Below are positions 15,714 to 26,261 of a stretch of DNA of 64,000 nucleotides, one piece after another. The translations under genes and the position numbers were made by a program. The notes below the pieces were generated by a model that searched no databases, was not told the origin of the DNA, and saw nothing but the letters and a program-made list of their open reading frames with translations. The DNA comes from Pararhodobacter zhoushanensis (GTDB lineage Bacteria; Pseudomonadota; Alphaproteobacteria; Rhodobacterales; Rhodobacteraceae). The stretch lies in the NCBI RefSeq assembly GCF_003990445.1, contig NZ_REEZ01000003.1, forward strand, positions 406,635 to 470,634, written 5' to 3'. The first letter of the stretch is position 1; every line of letters begins with the position of its first letter.

Positions 15714-18421
15714 TGGGACTGTCCCGGCGCGGCGGCGGGCAGCGGTTCTCGGCCTCGATCTGGCCGGGATTCGTCGATGCGATGACGGCGCTGTTGCTGG
15801 TGCTGATGTTCGTGCTGTCGATCTTTCTGATCGTGCAAAGCGTGCTGCGCGAGACGATCACCACGCAGGACCACGAGCTTGAGGGGCTGACCGCGCAGGT
15901 TGCCAGCCTGACCGACGCGCTGGGCCTGTCGCGCACCCGCGTCGGGGCCTTGCAAGGGCAGGTGGCGGGTCTGAACAGCGATCTTGAGGCGCTGCGCGAC
16001 ACGGCTCGGCAGCAAGAGGCGTCGATTGCCGCGCTGGGCCGCGAGCTGACCGCGCGCGAGACGGATCTTGAGACCGCGCGCACGCAGATCACCAGCTTTG
16101 AAGCGCAGGTCGCCGCGCTGATTGCACAGCGCACGGATCTGACCGAGCAGCTGGCAAGCACCGAGGCACGTCGCGACGAATTGCTCAGCGAATCCGAAGC
16201 TTTGAACGCGGCGCTGGCCCGCTCACGCGATGAGATGGACGCGCAGGTCGAGGCCGCGCGACTGGCTGCCGCCGAACGCGAAGCGGTCGAGGCGGCGTTG
16301 GCCGACATGCGGACGCGGGCAGAAACCGGTGAGGCCTCGCTGGCCGAAATGCTGGCGCGCCTGACCGAGACCGAGGCGGCGCGCACGGCGGCGACGGCCG
16401 CGCTGGATGCGACGTCCGAGCAACTGGCCCTGTTGCGCACCCAGCAGGCCGAGACCCTGACGCAGTTGCAACAGACCCAGACTGCGCGCGACGACGCCCT
16501 GCGCCTGCAACAGAGCGCGGCGGCGACGCTGGCTGAACGCGAAGCGGCGCTGGCCAGTCTGGCGGCGCAAAGCGAGACACAGGCGGCGCGAATTGCCGAG
16601 CTGGATGCGACCCTGAGCGACAGCGAGCTTGCCCGGCAGCAGGCCTTGGCCGAGCTGGCGGCGCTGGACGAGACCACGCAGACGCGGATCGCCGATTTGG
16701 AAGCCTCGCTCAGCGACGCCGATCTGGCGCGGCAGCGGGCGCTGGCTGAGCTGGCGACGTTGGACGAGGCCACGCAGGCGCGGATTGCCGAGCTGGAAGC
16801 CTCGCTCAGCGATGCCGAGCTGGCACGGCAGCAGGCGCTGGCAGATCTTGCCACGCTGGATGACACCACGCGCGCGCAGGTTTCTGCCCTGGAGGCGGCG
16901 CTGTCGGATGAGCAGATCGCGCGGCAGCAGGCGCTGGCCGATCTTGCCGCGCTGGATACGGCGACGCAGGCGCGAGTTGCCGCGCTTGAGGCCAGCCTGA
17001 GCGACGCCGATCTGGCGCGCCAGCAGGCCTTGGCGGATCTGGCCAGCCTCGATGCGCAAACTCAGGCGCGGATCGCCGAACTTGAGGCGAGTCTCTCTGC
17101 CACCGATCTGGCGCGGCAGCAAGCGCTGGCCCAGCTTGCCACGCTGGATGACACGACCCGGGCGCGCATCGCCGCGCTGGAAACGCAACTCAGCGACAGT
17201 GATCTGGCCCGGCAGCAGGCGCTGGCCGATCTGGCCACGCTGGATGCGGCGACCCGGGCGCGGGTGGCCGATCTTGAGGGCCAACTCAGCGACTCCGACG
17301 TGGCGCGGCAACTGGCGCTGGCGCAACTGGCGCAGGCCCGCGACACGCTGGGGACCGATCTGGACGAAGCCGAGCGCGCCCGTCTGGCCGAGGCGGCTGC
17401 AGCCGAAGCGCTGCGTCAACGGCTGGCCGGGGTGCAGGAAACGCTGGATGAGGCCGAGCGCGACCGCCTCGCGCAGCGCGCTGCCGCCGAAGCGCTGCGC
17501 GAGCGGCTGGCCGGGGCCGATGCCGAACTGACCGCGATGACCATGGCACTGGAGGCGCAGCGCCAGCGGGCCGAGGAAACGCTGACCCTGCTCGCTGCCG
17601 CGCAGGCGGCGCGGGACGAGGCGCAGACCGCGCGCGATCAGCAACTGACCGAATCCGAAACCCGCAATGCCCTGCTGCAACTGGCCCAGCAACAGCTGAG
17701 CGACGCCGAGAGCGCCTCAACCGAAGATCAGCGCCGGCTGGCGTTGCTCAACGAACAGGTTGCGCAATTGCAGCGACAGGTGGCCGGGCTGCAGGATCTG
17801 CTGGGAGAATCGCGCGCGCGGGAAACCACGGCAAGCACGCAGATCGAATCGCTGGGCTCGGACCTGAACTCGGCCTTGGCCCGCGTCGCCGCAGAAGAGC
17901 GCCGACGGGCAGAGCTGGAAGAGGCCGAGCGCCGCAGGCTTGAGGCCGAAGCACAGCGTCTTGAGCGGTATCGTTCTGAATTCTTTGGCCAAATGCGCGA
18001 CATTATCGGCGGGCGCGAGGGCGTGCAGATCGTCGGGGACCGTTTTGTGTTCCAGTCCGAAGTGCTGTTCGAGCAGGGCTCGGCGGATCTGTCGGCGGCC
18101 GGTCAGGCGCAGATTGCCAATGTCGGGCTGATCCTGCTGGACGCCGCGCGCGAGATCCCGGACTCGATCGACTGGGTGCTGCGCGTCGATGGCCATACCG
18201 ATGACGCGGCGATCCGTCCGGGCGGGCGCTATGCCTCGAACTGGGAACTGAGCCAGGCGCGCGCGCTGTCGGTGGTGCTGTATCTGATCGACGCGCTGGG
18301 CTTCCCGCCCGAGCGGCTGGCGGCGACCGGGTTTGGCGAATACCGGCCCGTCGTGCCGGGCTCTTCGCCCGAGGCGCGGGCGGCCAACCGGCGGATTGAA
18401 CTGAAACTGACAGAGCGCTGA
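15713..18421 (+). CDS. Giant MotB/TolR-like protein: one TM helix, long periplasmic coiled coil, OmpA peptidoglycan-binding domain
   Basis: 902 aa. Residues about 20-46 (FVDAMTALLLVLMFVLSIFL) are the MotB/TolR-type single membrane helix containing the Asp used for proton flow in this family. Residues 50-770 are Ala/Gln/Leu-rich coiled coil, including eight 32-residue repeats from residue 293. The C-terminal 130 residues are an OmpA/MotB domain (VDGHTDDAAI, SQARALSVVLYLI, GFGEYRPV, ANRRIELKL). Together with the preceding ExbB-like protein it looks like an ion-driven motor that pulls on or spans to peptidoglycan. Role unknown; similar pairs are frequent in Rhodobacteraceae. Confidence 0.82.
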   Translation: MGLSRRGGGQRFSASIWPGFVDAMTALLLVLMFVLSIFLIVQSVLRETITTQDHELEGLTAQVASLTDALGLSRTRVGALQGQVAGLNSDLEALRDTARQQEASIAALGRELTARETDLETARTQITSFEAQVAALIAQRTDLTEQLASTEARRDELLSESEALNAALARSRDEMDAQVEAARLAAAEREAVEAALADMRTRAETGEASLAEMLARLTETEAARTAATAALDATSEQLALLRTQQAETLTQLQQTQTARDDALRLQQSAAATLAEREAALASLAAQSETQAARIAELDATLSDSELARQQALAELAALDETTQTRIADLEASLSDADLARQRALAELATLDEATQARIAELEASLSDAELARQQALADLATLDDTTRAQVSALEAALSDEQIARQQALADLAALDTATQARVAALEASLSDADLARQQALADLASLDAQTQARIAELEASLSATDLARQQALAQLATLDDTTRARIAALETQLSDSDLARQQALADLATLDAATRARVADLEGQLSDSDVARQLALAQLAQARDTLGTDLDEAERARLAEAAAAEALRQRLAGVQETLDEAERDRLAQRAAAEALRERLAGADAELTAMTMALEAQRQRAEETLTLLAAAQAARDEAQTARDQQLTESETRNALLQLAQQQLSDAESASTEDQRRLALLNEQVAQLQRQVAGLQDLLGESRARETTASTQIESLGSDLNSALARVAAEERRRAELEEAERRRLEAEAQRLERYRSEFFGQMRDIIGGREGVQIVGDRFVFQSEVLFEQGSADLSAAGQAQIANVGLILLDAAREIPDSIDWVLRVDGHTDDAAIRPGGRYASNWELSQARALSVVLYLIDALGFPPERLAATGFGEYRPVVPGSSPEARAANRRIELKLTER
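16589..17356 (+). repeat. Eight tandem 96-bp repeats encoding 32-residue coiled-coil units
   Basis: From codon 293 the protein repeats a 32-residue unit of the form R(I/V)AxLEAxLSDxDLARQxALAxLAxLD plus five residues ending in Q/R-A. Seven copies are close, the eighth degenerate. DNA copies are diverged at third positions, so the array is old rather than a fresh expansion. Thirty-two is not a multiple of seven, so the coil must carry regular stutters. Confidence 0.85.
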
Positions 18422-18462
18422 ACGCGGCCTGCGATGGGGCAGGGCGTGCGCGATCGGGGGGT

Positions 18463-18478
18463 GTGAGTGATCACTCAC
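18463..18478. promoter_or_regulatory. Perfect 16-bp palindrome GTGAGTGATCACTCAC, TetR-type operator
   Basis: The palindrome lies 25 nt before the start of the interrupted permease gene and has the look of a TetR-family operator. The TetR gene downstream in the same operon is itself broken, so the site is probably an orphan now unless another regulator uses it. Confidence 0.65.
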
Positions 18479-19019
18479 TCACAAACCCCCGGAGTTGCCC
18501 CCATGTCCTTTATCGCCTCTGCCCTGCGCGAGCGGCCGATCCTGCGCGGCGCGCTGATCGTCCCCTCGGTCATCGCGCTGATCTTCTCGCTGTTCAACCT
18601 CTCGGCCGCGCCCGACCCGGCGGCGCTGGCCAGCCACATCACCATCGCTACCGTTAACCATGATGCCGGTCTGCCGTTTCCCCCCATCAATGTCGCCGAG
18701 CGGATGATCAGCGGTCTGTCGCAGCGTCTGCCGATGCCTCTGCAGACCTATGGCAGCGACGCCGAGGCCCGCGCCGCGCTTGAAGGCGAAGACGTGCAGG
18801 CGGTGTTAATCTTCCCGCAAGAGTTTTCGCTTAGCGTGTCAGGCAGCGACCCGGTGCCGCTGACCCTGATCACCTCGGGCAGTCTGACCATGGCCGTGTC
18901 GCAGCTTACCGGCGCGTTGCCGGGGATGGTGGAATCCGGCGTGGCAGCGGCGGTGCAGTTGAATTGCCCCTAGATTTGTAGACGCCTTGCTTGGTAATTT
19001 TGGAAGCAAGGAGGACGCG

Positions 19020-19298
19020 ATGTCCGGAGCTAGATTCACAGACGAGTTCAAGCGCGATGCAGTCGCTCAGGTCGATGAGAGAGGTTACCCGGTGCGCGCG
19101 GTGGCCGAGCGGCTGGGGGTCAGCACCAAGTCGATCTACACTTGGCAGAAGCAGTTTTCGCGGCCGGCGAAGGTGATCCAGGAGGTTGATGCCCAAGCCG
19201 ACGAGATCCGCCGGCTGAAGCGCGATCTGGCGCGGGTGACGGAGGAGTGGGACATCTTAAAAAAGGCGACCGCATACTTCGCCAGGGAATCCCGGTGA
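19020..19298 (+). CDS. IS3-family transposase OrfA (HTH)
   Basis: 92 aa. FTDEFKRDAVAQVDERGYPVRAVAERLG is the helix-turn-helix that binds the element ends, followed by a leucine-zipper-like stretch (IRRLKRDLARVTEEWDILKKA). AGCAAGGAGG precedes the ATG. The slippery heptamer A AAA AAG at 19259-19265 lies in the correct phase to send a fraction of ribosomes into the -1 frame and make the OrfAB fusion transposase. Confidence 0.92.
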   Translation: MSGARFTDEFKRDAVAQVDERGYPVRAVAERLGVSTKSIYTWQKQFSRPAKVIQEVDAQADEIRRLKRDLARVTEEWDILKKATAYFARESR

Positions 19299-20209
19299 GG
19301 TATGCGTTCATTGCGGAGAACCGGCTGATTTTTGCGGTCAGGGCCATTTGCCGGATGTTGCTGGTTCATCCTAGCGGCTTTTATGCGTGGTTGCGCGAAC
19401 CCCTTTCCCCGCGGGCGCTGGAGGATCAGCGTCAAACCAAGCTCATCAAGACAGCTTGGAAGGAAAGTGGCGAGGTCTACGGATACCGCAAGTTGCCCCC
19501 TCTCGTTGATTGCGTCGCAATCAACGAGAGGGCAAGGGATGATCTGTGTGACCTTGGCGAAGACATCAGCCCCAACCGGGCTTGGCGTTTGGCACGTCTG
19601 GCGGGCATAAGGGCTCAGATTGGTTACAAAAAGAAGCCCGGATCTTACGGTGGCAGCCCGGCCGTCGTGGCCGACAATACGCTGAACCGGGAGTTCGATG
19701 TCGATGCTCCCGACCAGTTTTGGGTCACAGATATCACCTACATCCGCACCCACGAGGGGTTCCTGTATCTGGCGGTCGTGATTGATCTGTATTCCCGGCG
19801 CGTCATTGGCTGGTCAATGCAGGGCCGCACCTATGCCGATCTTCCGCTGCAAGCTCTGCTGATGGCCGTCTGGCGGCGCAAACCAAAGACCAAGGTCCAC
19901 GTGCACTCCGACCAAGGTTCCCAGTTCACCGGCTACGAGTGGCAGGAGTTCCTCGATCAGCACAATCTGGTCCCCAGTATGAGCCGTCGCGGAAACTGCT
20001 GGGACAACGCTGTGGTGGAGAGCTTCTTCAACCTGCTCAAACGCGAACGGATCAGGCGCAAGAAATACAAAACCCGCGAAGAAGCCCGGCGCGACGTGTT
20101 CGATTACATCGAGTTCTTCTACAACCCACTGCGCAAACACGTTAGGAACGGCATGCTGTCACCGATTGCCTTCGAACAGCAGCAGAAACTGAAACTGCAA
20201 GGCGTCTAG
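19247..20209 (+). CDS. IS3-family transposase OrfB (DDE catalytic part)
   Basis: The frame is entered by -1 slippage at 19259-19265, so OrfB residues are normally part of an OrfAB fusion; a GTG at 19295 overlapping the OrfA stop could give separate OrfB. Catalytic residues are the D of WVTDITYI, the D of HSDQGSQF and the E of WDNAVVESFF. Residues encoded by 19496-19537 (PPLVDCVAINERAR) look like an extra insertion between YGYRKL and DDLCDLGE, which are normally almost adjacent in relatives; the frame stays open. Confidence 0.88.
   Translation: MGHLKKGDRILRQGIPVRYAFIAENRLIFAVRAICRMLLVHPSGFYAWLREPLSPRALEDQRQTKLIKTAWKESGEVYGYRKLPPLVDCVAINERARDDLCDLGEDISPNRAWRLARLAGIRAQIGYKKKPGSYGGSPAVVADNTLNREFDVDAPDQFWVTDITYIRTHEGFLYLAVVIDLYSRRVIGWSMQGRTYADLPLQALLMAVWRRKPKTKVHVHSDQGSQFTGYEWQEFLDQHNLVPSMSRRGNCWDNAVVESFFNLLKRERIRRKKYKTREEARRDVFDYIEFFYNPLRKHVRNGMLSPIAFEQQQKLKLQGV
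19498..19532. repeat. 35-nt perfect palindrome inside the transposase gene
   Basis: CCCTCTCGTTGATTGCG (19498-19514) and its exact complement (19516-19532) flank a single T. Outer bases TTGCC and GGCAA extend the symmetry with a 2-nt bulge. It is in frame with OrfB and coincides with the extra residues in the protein, so it appears to be a small inserted palindromic element. Confidence 0.75.
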
Positions 20210-20864
20210 GAAACTGGGGGCTATTCAAGTCGATCCGGCTGGCGATGGCACAGGGGCGGATGCCGGATATGGCGTCGCCCGTTGCGTTGACGGCTGAGAC
20301 GGTGAACCCATCGGCGAACCCCGCCGCCCGGATCGCGCCATTCGTTGCGGGCTTCGCCACCGCGCTGGCGGCGATGGTCGGCGCGATCATCGGCTGGGTT
20401 GGGACGCGCGGCCTGGGCAGCCTGCGGGCCTTGCGGTTGCGGGTCATTTTTGCGGTCGTCGCCATGCCGGTCGCCGCGCTGGTGATGGCGTCCATCGTCA
20501 CGGGCTTTGCTGGCGGCGCCTTTGTGGGCCTTTGGCTGGCGATCGCGCTTCTGGGGATCGCCTTTGGCTGGTTCGCGGCGGGGGCGCTTGCGCTGGTTGG
20601 CCCGGTCGCGCTGCTGGTACTGGTGCCGTTGGTCTTCTGGCAGGCGGTGCTCGGCGGCGCGCAGGTCCAGATGACCGCAGCCCCGGTCTGGCTGCACTGG
20701 CTGGCCCCGCTGGGCATCGACCAGATCGGTGCGCATTACCGCAGCCTGATCATCGCGGGCGGTCATCCGTTCCCCTGGGGGCTGGCGGCAGGCGCGGCGG
20801 TTCTGGGTTTGGGCATGCTGATCCTGCGCGCGTTGCTCGTGCGCGGCCGCATCCCTGTGACCGC

Positions 20865-21519
20865 ATGAGTTCCGATCTGCCGACATCGACGGCCGCGATC
20901 CTCATCGCGATCGAGGCCGGGGAGGGACCCCTCGCACCCAAAAAAGCGCGCGGTGATCGAGGCGGCCTTGCTCTGCTTTGCCGAGCAGGGCTATGCGGCC
21001 ACCTCGACCCGCGAGATCGCGCGCCGGGCAGGGGTGGCCGAGGCAACAATCTTCCGACATTTCGTGTCGAAATCCGACCTATTGCTGCGCATCGTCCGGC
21101 CATTGGCACAGCGGATCATCCTGCCTTCGATTGATGACTCCCGCGCGCTGATACTCGACGCGTCCGGCGATATCGAAGAGGTGATTCGCCGCGTCATGCT
21201 GTTGCGCCTTGCCTTCGCCGACGCGCACGCCCCGATTGTCCGCATCCTGCTCTAGGAACTGCCGGTGAACCCGGATGTTCAGGGCCTTATGCAGCACGGA
21301 CCGGGCGCTTCGGTGATGGCGCTCGCCGAGGCGGTCATCGCGCAAGGGGTGACGGACGGCCAACTACGCCCGATCCCGGTGCGCCGGTTCCTGCGCCTCC
21401 TCGCCTCGTCCATCATCGGCTATTGGGTCACCCGCTCGATGATAGCGCCGGGCGACTGTGACGACGCGGCGGAAATCGACGCCATGGCCAAAACCCTCGC
21501 TCAGGGCCTGCGCCCCTGA
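20865..21519 (+). pseudogene. TetR/AcrR-family regulator, broken by a frameshift and an amber codon
   Basis: The start (MSSDLPTSTAAIL...) overlaps the permease stop by ATGA. After LAPKK a run of six A (20940-20945) shifts the frame; with five A the frame would read KKRAVIEAALLCFAEQGYA, the normal TetR helix 1. The HTH follows (STREIARRAGVAEATIFRHF). An in-frame TAG at 21253-21255 then interrupts the ligand domain, which continues in the same frame to 21519. With the IS in the preceding gene this is a doubly damaged regulator. Confidence 0.85.
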
Positions 21520-21532
21520 GCCCCTCATCTGT

Positions 21533-21594
21533 CTGAAAATATCCTCGGGGGGTGAATTCGCTGCAAGCGAAGAGGGGGGCGGAAAGCCCCCCTG
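21533..21594. repeat. Dispersed GC-rich repeat, second type, copy 1
   Basis: It starts with an AT-rich AAATATCCTCGGGGGGTGAA, followed by an imperfect small hairpin (TTCGCTGCAAGCGAAG) and a strong stem GGGGGGC-GGAAA-GCCCCCC. A diverged copy in the opposite orientation lies at 31261-31320, and a shorter relative at 33308-33358. It fills the gap (21520-21687) between the broken TetR gene and clpA; the rest of that gap contains a further GC-rich inverted stretch and no gene. Confidence 0.7.
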
Positions 21595-21687
21595 CCTTGC
21601 GCCGCGCGCAGCGTGGCGCCGGGTCGGGTGAGCGCGCCTCACCCGAAGGGTGCGGCGGGCGAGGCCGAAACCCCGCCCGCCCAGTGA

Positions 21688-24006
<2,319 letters not shown>

Positions 24007-24250
24007 GTCCTTGCTCCTTCACTTTGCGCGGCTTTCGCCGCTGGGGGCGGATCGACGGGGGAGCGTTCTGTCCCTGTTTCGATCCGGGTCACCGCAGGGT
24101 GGGTCCATGAGATTAAACTTTGGTTTTCCCGGCGGCGCTTCAAGTCTTTTCTGGTAGAGAATTGCGTCACATTTCAGTTTGCTGCCTTTTAGGGCGGCAG
24201 CGTGGGCGCCCCATGTAGACAATAAGGCGCCGCGATTCCGGGGTTTGCAA

Positions 24251-25003
24251 TCACGCGTTGTTCTTCTGGCGGCGGATTTCAGCCAGAACGCGCCGGGGGT
24301 CTGCGCCGGGAACACCGGCGGCTTGCGCCACCGCGGGAAGGTGACAACGAAGATATGGGTTCAGCTGCTTCTCACTTTCAAGGGTCGTTCCGGTTGTCGG
24401 CAGGCCTTTGTCTGCCAACTGCTGCAACGCAACCTGCCGGGCGGCCAGCGCCGACGGCTCGGGCGCATACTGCGCCGCGAAAGTCAGGTTGGCACGGGCA
24501 TAATCATGTCCCGAATAGATCCGGGTGTCATCGGGCAGGGCGGCGAAGGCAGCGATGGTGTCAAACATCTGGTCCGGCGTGCCTTCGAACAGCCGACCGC
24601 AGCCGTGGGTCATCAAGCTGTCGGCGGTGAACAGGGCCTTGAGCGCAGGATAGTAAAAGGCGACGTGGCCCACCGTGTGACCGGGCGCATCCATCACTTG
24701 CGCGCCACCGGGCAGCGTGTCGCCGGGAGCAAAGGCGTGGTCCAGCGGCGGCAGGCGGAGCGCATCCGCCGCCGCGCCGTAGACCTCGGCGGGGGCCTGG
24801 GCGAGGATATCGGCAACGCCATCAATATGGTCGTTGTGGTGGTGGGTGATCAGGATGCGCGTCAGCGTCCAGCCTTTGCCCTTGAGCGTGGCAAGGATTG
24901 GCGCGGCCTCGGGCGCGTCGATCAGTGTTGTTTCGCCACTGGCGGCATCATGGATCAAATAGGCGTAATTGTCGGCAAGGCAGCGAATGATCTCGATGGT
25001 CAT
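24251..25003 (-). CDS. gloB: Hydroxyacylglutathione hydrolase (glyoxalase II)
   Basis: 250 aa metallo-beta-lactamase fold. THHHNDHIDG at 53-62 is the binuclear metal motif, and PGHTVGHVAFY and SGHDYARANL supply later ligands. The C-terminal helical substrate domain with LNPYLRC is present. It hydrolyses S-D-lactoylglutathione to D-lactate and glutathione. GGAGACGCC before the ATG fixes the start; the ORF is open 33 nt further upstream. Divergent from the methyltransferase gene. Confidence 0.92.
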   Translation of the reverse strand: MTIEIIRCLADNYAYLIHDAASGETTLIDAPEAAPILATLKGKGWTLTRILITHHHNDHIDGVADILAQAPAEVYGAAADALRLPPLDHAFAPGDTLPGGAQVMDAPGHTVGHVAFYYPALKALFTADSLMTHGCGRLFEGTPDQMFDTIAAFAALPDDTRIYSGHDYARANLTFAAQYAPEPSALAARQVALQQLADKGLPTTGTTLESEKQLNPYLRCHLPAVAQAAGVPGADPRRVLAEIRRQKNNA

Positions 25004-25099
25004 GGCGTCTCCGTGGGGGTCAACGGCGGCACACACGGGCTTTGCAAAGCCGGTGCGATGGGGCAGGGTGCAGTTTGGCGCAGGCCGCTGCGGGGTTCA

Positions 25100-25876
25100 A
25101 TGCATCTCGACGTGCATCAGTTGCGAGATTTCTATTACCGCAGTCAATTGGGGCGCGCGGTGCAAAAAGCTGTGCGCGATCGGGTGGTTGAGCGTTGGGG
25201 CGATGTGCGCGGCCTGTCGCTGGCGGGCTATGGCTTTGCCGTGCCGCTGCTGCGCCCGTTTCTGGGGCGGGCCGAGGGGATCATCGGTCTGATGCCCGGA
25301 CCGCAGGGGGTCATGCACTGGCCCGCCGACGCATCCAACCATTCGGTTCTGTGTGACGAGGCCCGCTGGCCGCTGGCCAATGACAGCATTGACCGGCTGG
25401 CGCTGATGCATGGGCTGGAAACCAGCGATCACCCGCTGGCGCTGCTCGATGAGATGCACCGTGTGCTGTCGCCGCAGGGCAGGGCGCTGATCGTGGTGCC
25501 CAACCGGGGCGGCATGTGGGCGCGCTCGGATGCGACGCCGTTCGGCTTTGGCCGGCCCTATTCGCTGAGCCAGCTGGAACGGTTGATGGCCGAGGCCGGG
25601 TTCGTCTGCTCGGCGCATACCTCGGCGCTGTTCTTTCCGCCGTCGCCCAAGCGGTTCTGGCTGCGCTCGGCGCGCGGGCTGGAGAAGGCGGGCAAACGCT
25701 GGGGTGTCGAGCGTCTGGGCGGCGTGCTGATGGTCGAAGCCGTGCGCCGCGATACCGCCACCCCGCGCGGGTTGCCGGTCAAGGACCGCCGTCCGCTGCG
25801 GGTGCTTGAGGGGATACCCACCAGCGGTGCGCTGCCCGCGTGGCCGCGTGCCAAGGATGACGACCCGGCGCGCTGA
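25100..25876 (+). CDS. Class I SAM-dependent methyltransferase
   Basis: 258 aa. The Rossmann fold is poorly conserved at motif I (GYGFAVPLLRPFLG), but the central part fits Methyltransf_11-type proteins: DEARWPLANDSIDRLALMHGLE, then DEMHRVLSPQGRALIVVPNRGG, a typical post-motif II loop. It is often found divergent from gloB in this family of bacteria, and the substrate is unknown. The first ATG after a long upstream open frame is used; divergence from gloB leaves 96 nt for two promoters. Confidence 0.78.
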   Translation: MHLDVHQLRDFYYRSQLGRAVQKAVRDRVVERWGDVRGLSLAGYGFAVPLLRPFLGRAEGIIGLMPGPQGVMHWPADASNHSVLCDEARWPLANDSIDRLALMHGLETSDHPLALLDEMHRVLSPQGRALIVVPNRGGMWARSDATPFGFGRPYSLSQLERLMAEAGFVCSAHTSALFFPPSPKRFWLRSARGLEKAGKRWGVERLGGVLMVEAVRRDTATPRGLPVKDRRPLRVLEGIPTSGALPAWPRAKDDDPAR

Positions 25877-26261
25877 GGGGGAAAAGCCAGTGTTCCGCCC
25901 TGCTTGGCAGGTCTGAATACGACCAGTCTGAGGCACGGACGGCCGCCCGAATCCGTCGCGCCCTCCCGGCTGTAGGGACGCCCGCCGAGAGGGGGCGAAT
26001 CCGCCGTCAGGCACCCGGTTTGGCGGCTGCAACCCCCTGATGGGCTTGCTCAATCGCTACAAAGAGTCGCAGCGCTGCGCCCTGTGTGGCATGCCGGTCC
26101 AAATGTTGCCGCCAACGGTCACGTTTTAGCGACCAACCCGGTTGCGGGGTGGGCATTGCTCTGCTAGAGAACCGCCCAATTCATGACGCGCGTTCAAGCG
26201 CGGCAAACGGACCTGCGCCCTGCTCATTGGGGGGCTGTGTTTTCAGAACGAAAGGGTTGAC
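25877..26261 (+). other. 385-nt intergenic region before the ATP synthase operon
   Basis: No gene is visible. It presumably contains the atp promoter. The segment TTGTGG... and GC-rich imperfect hairpins near 25990-26030 are present but match no specific signal that I recognise. The last 20 nt include AAAGGG as ribosome binding site for the GTG start of atpH. Confidence 0.4.

Larger units (their letters stand above)
18960..20227 (+). mobile_element. IS3-family insertion sequence, 1268 bp, with 3-bp target duplication AGT
   Basis: The ends are imperfect inverted repeats: TGAATTGCCCCTAG on the left and TGAATAGCCCCCAG read inward from the right, both followed later by TAGACGCCTTGC. AGT flanks both sides (18957-18959 and 20228-20230). 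The two overlapping ORFs, the A6G slippery site and the DDE transposase identify an IS3-family element. The intact ORFs and perfect duplication suggest recent insertion. Confidence 0.92.
18503..20868 (+). pseudogene. YhgE/Pip-like ABC-2 type membrane protein, interrupted by an IS3-family element
   Basis: The left part (18503-18959) codes for the N-terminal membrane helix and periplasmic domain (IVPSVIALIFSLFNLS..., ATVNHDAG, VQAVLIFPQEF), the right part (20231-20868) for the C-terminal membrane helices. Removing the IS and one copy of the AGT target duplication joins VQ to SIRLAMAQGRM in frame and gives an intact 364-residue protein. Such proteins are permease-like components of drug or lipid export, usually paired with a TetR regulator. 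The stop overlaps the following TetR start (ATGA). As it stands the gene cannot make a full product. Confidence 0.85.

Noticed and set aside
14493-18421. Zorya anti-phage system (ZorA/ZorB).
   Set aside because: The channel protein lacks the very long ZorA tail, the wall-binding protein is far larger than ZorB, and no ZorC/ZorD/ZorE or other defence gene is adjacent.
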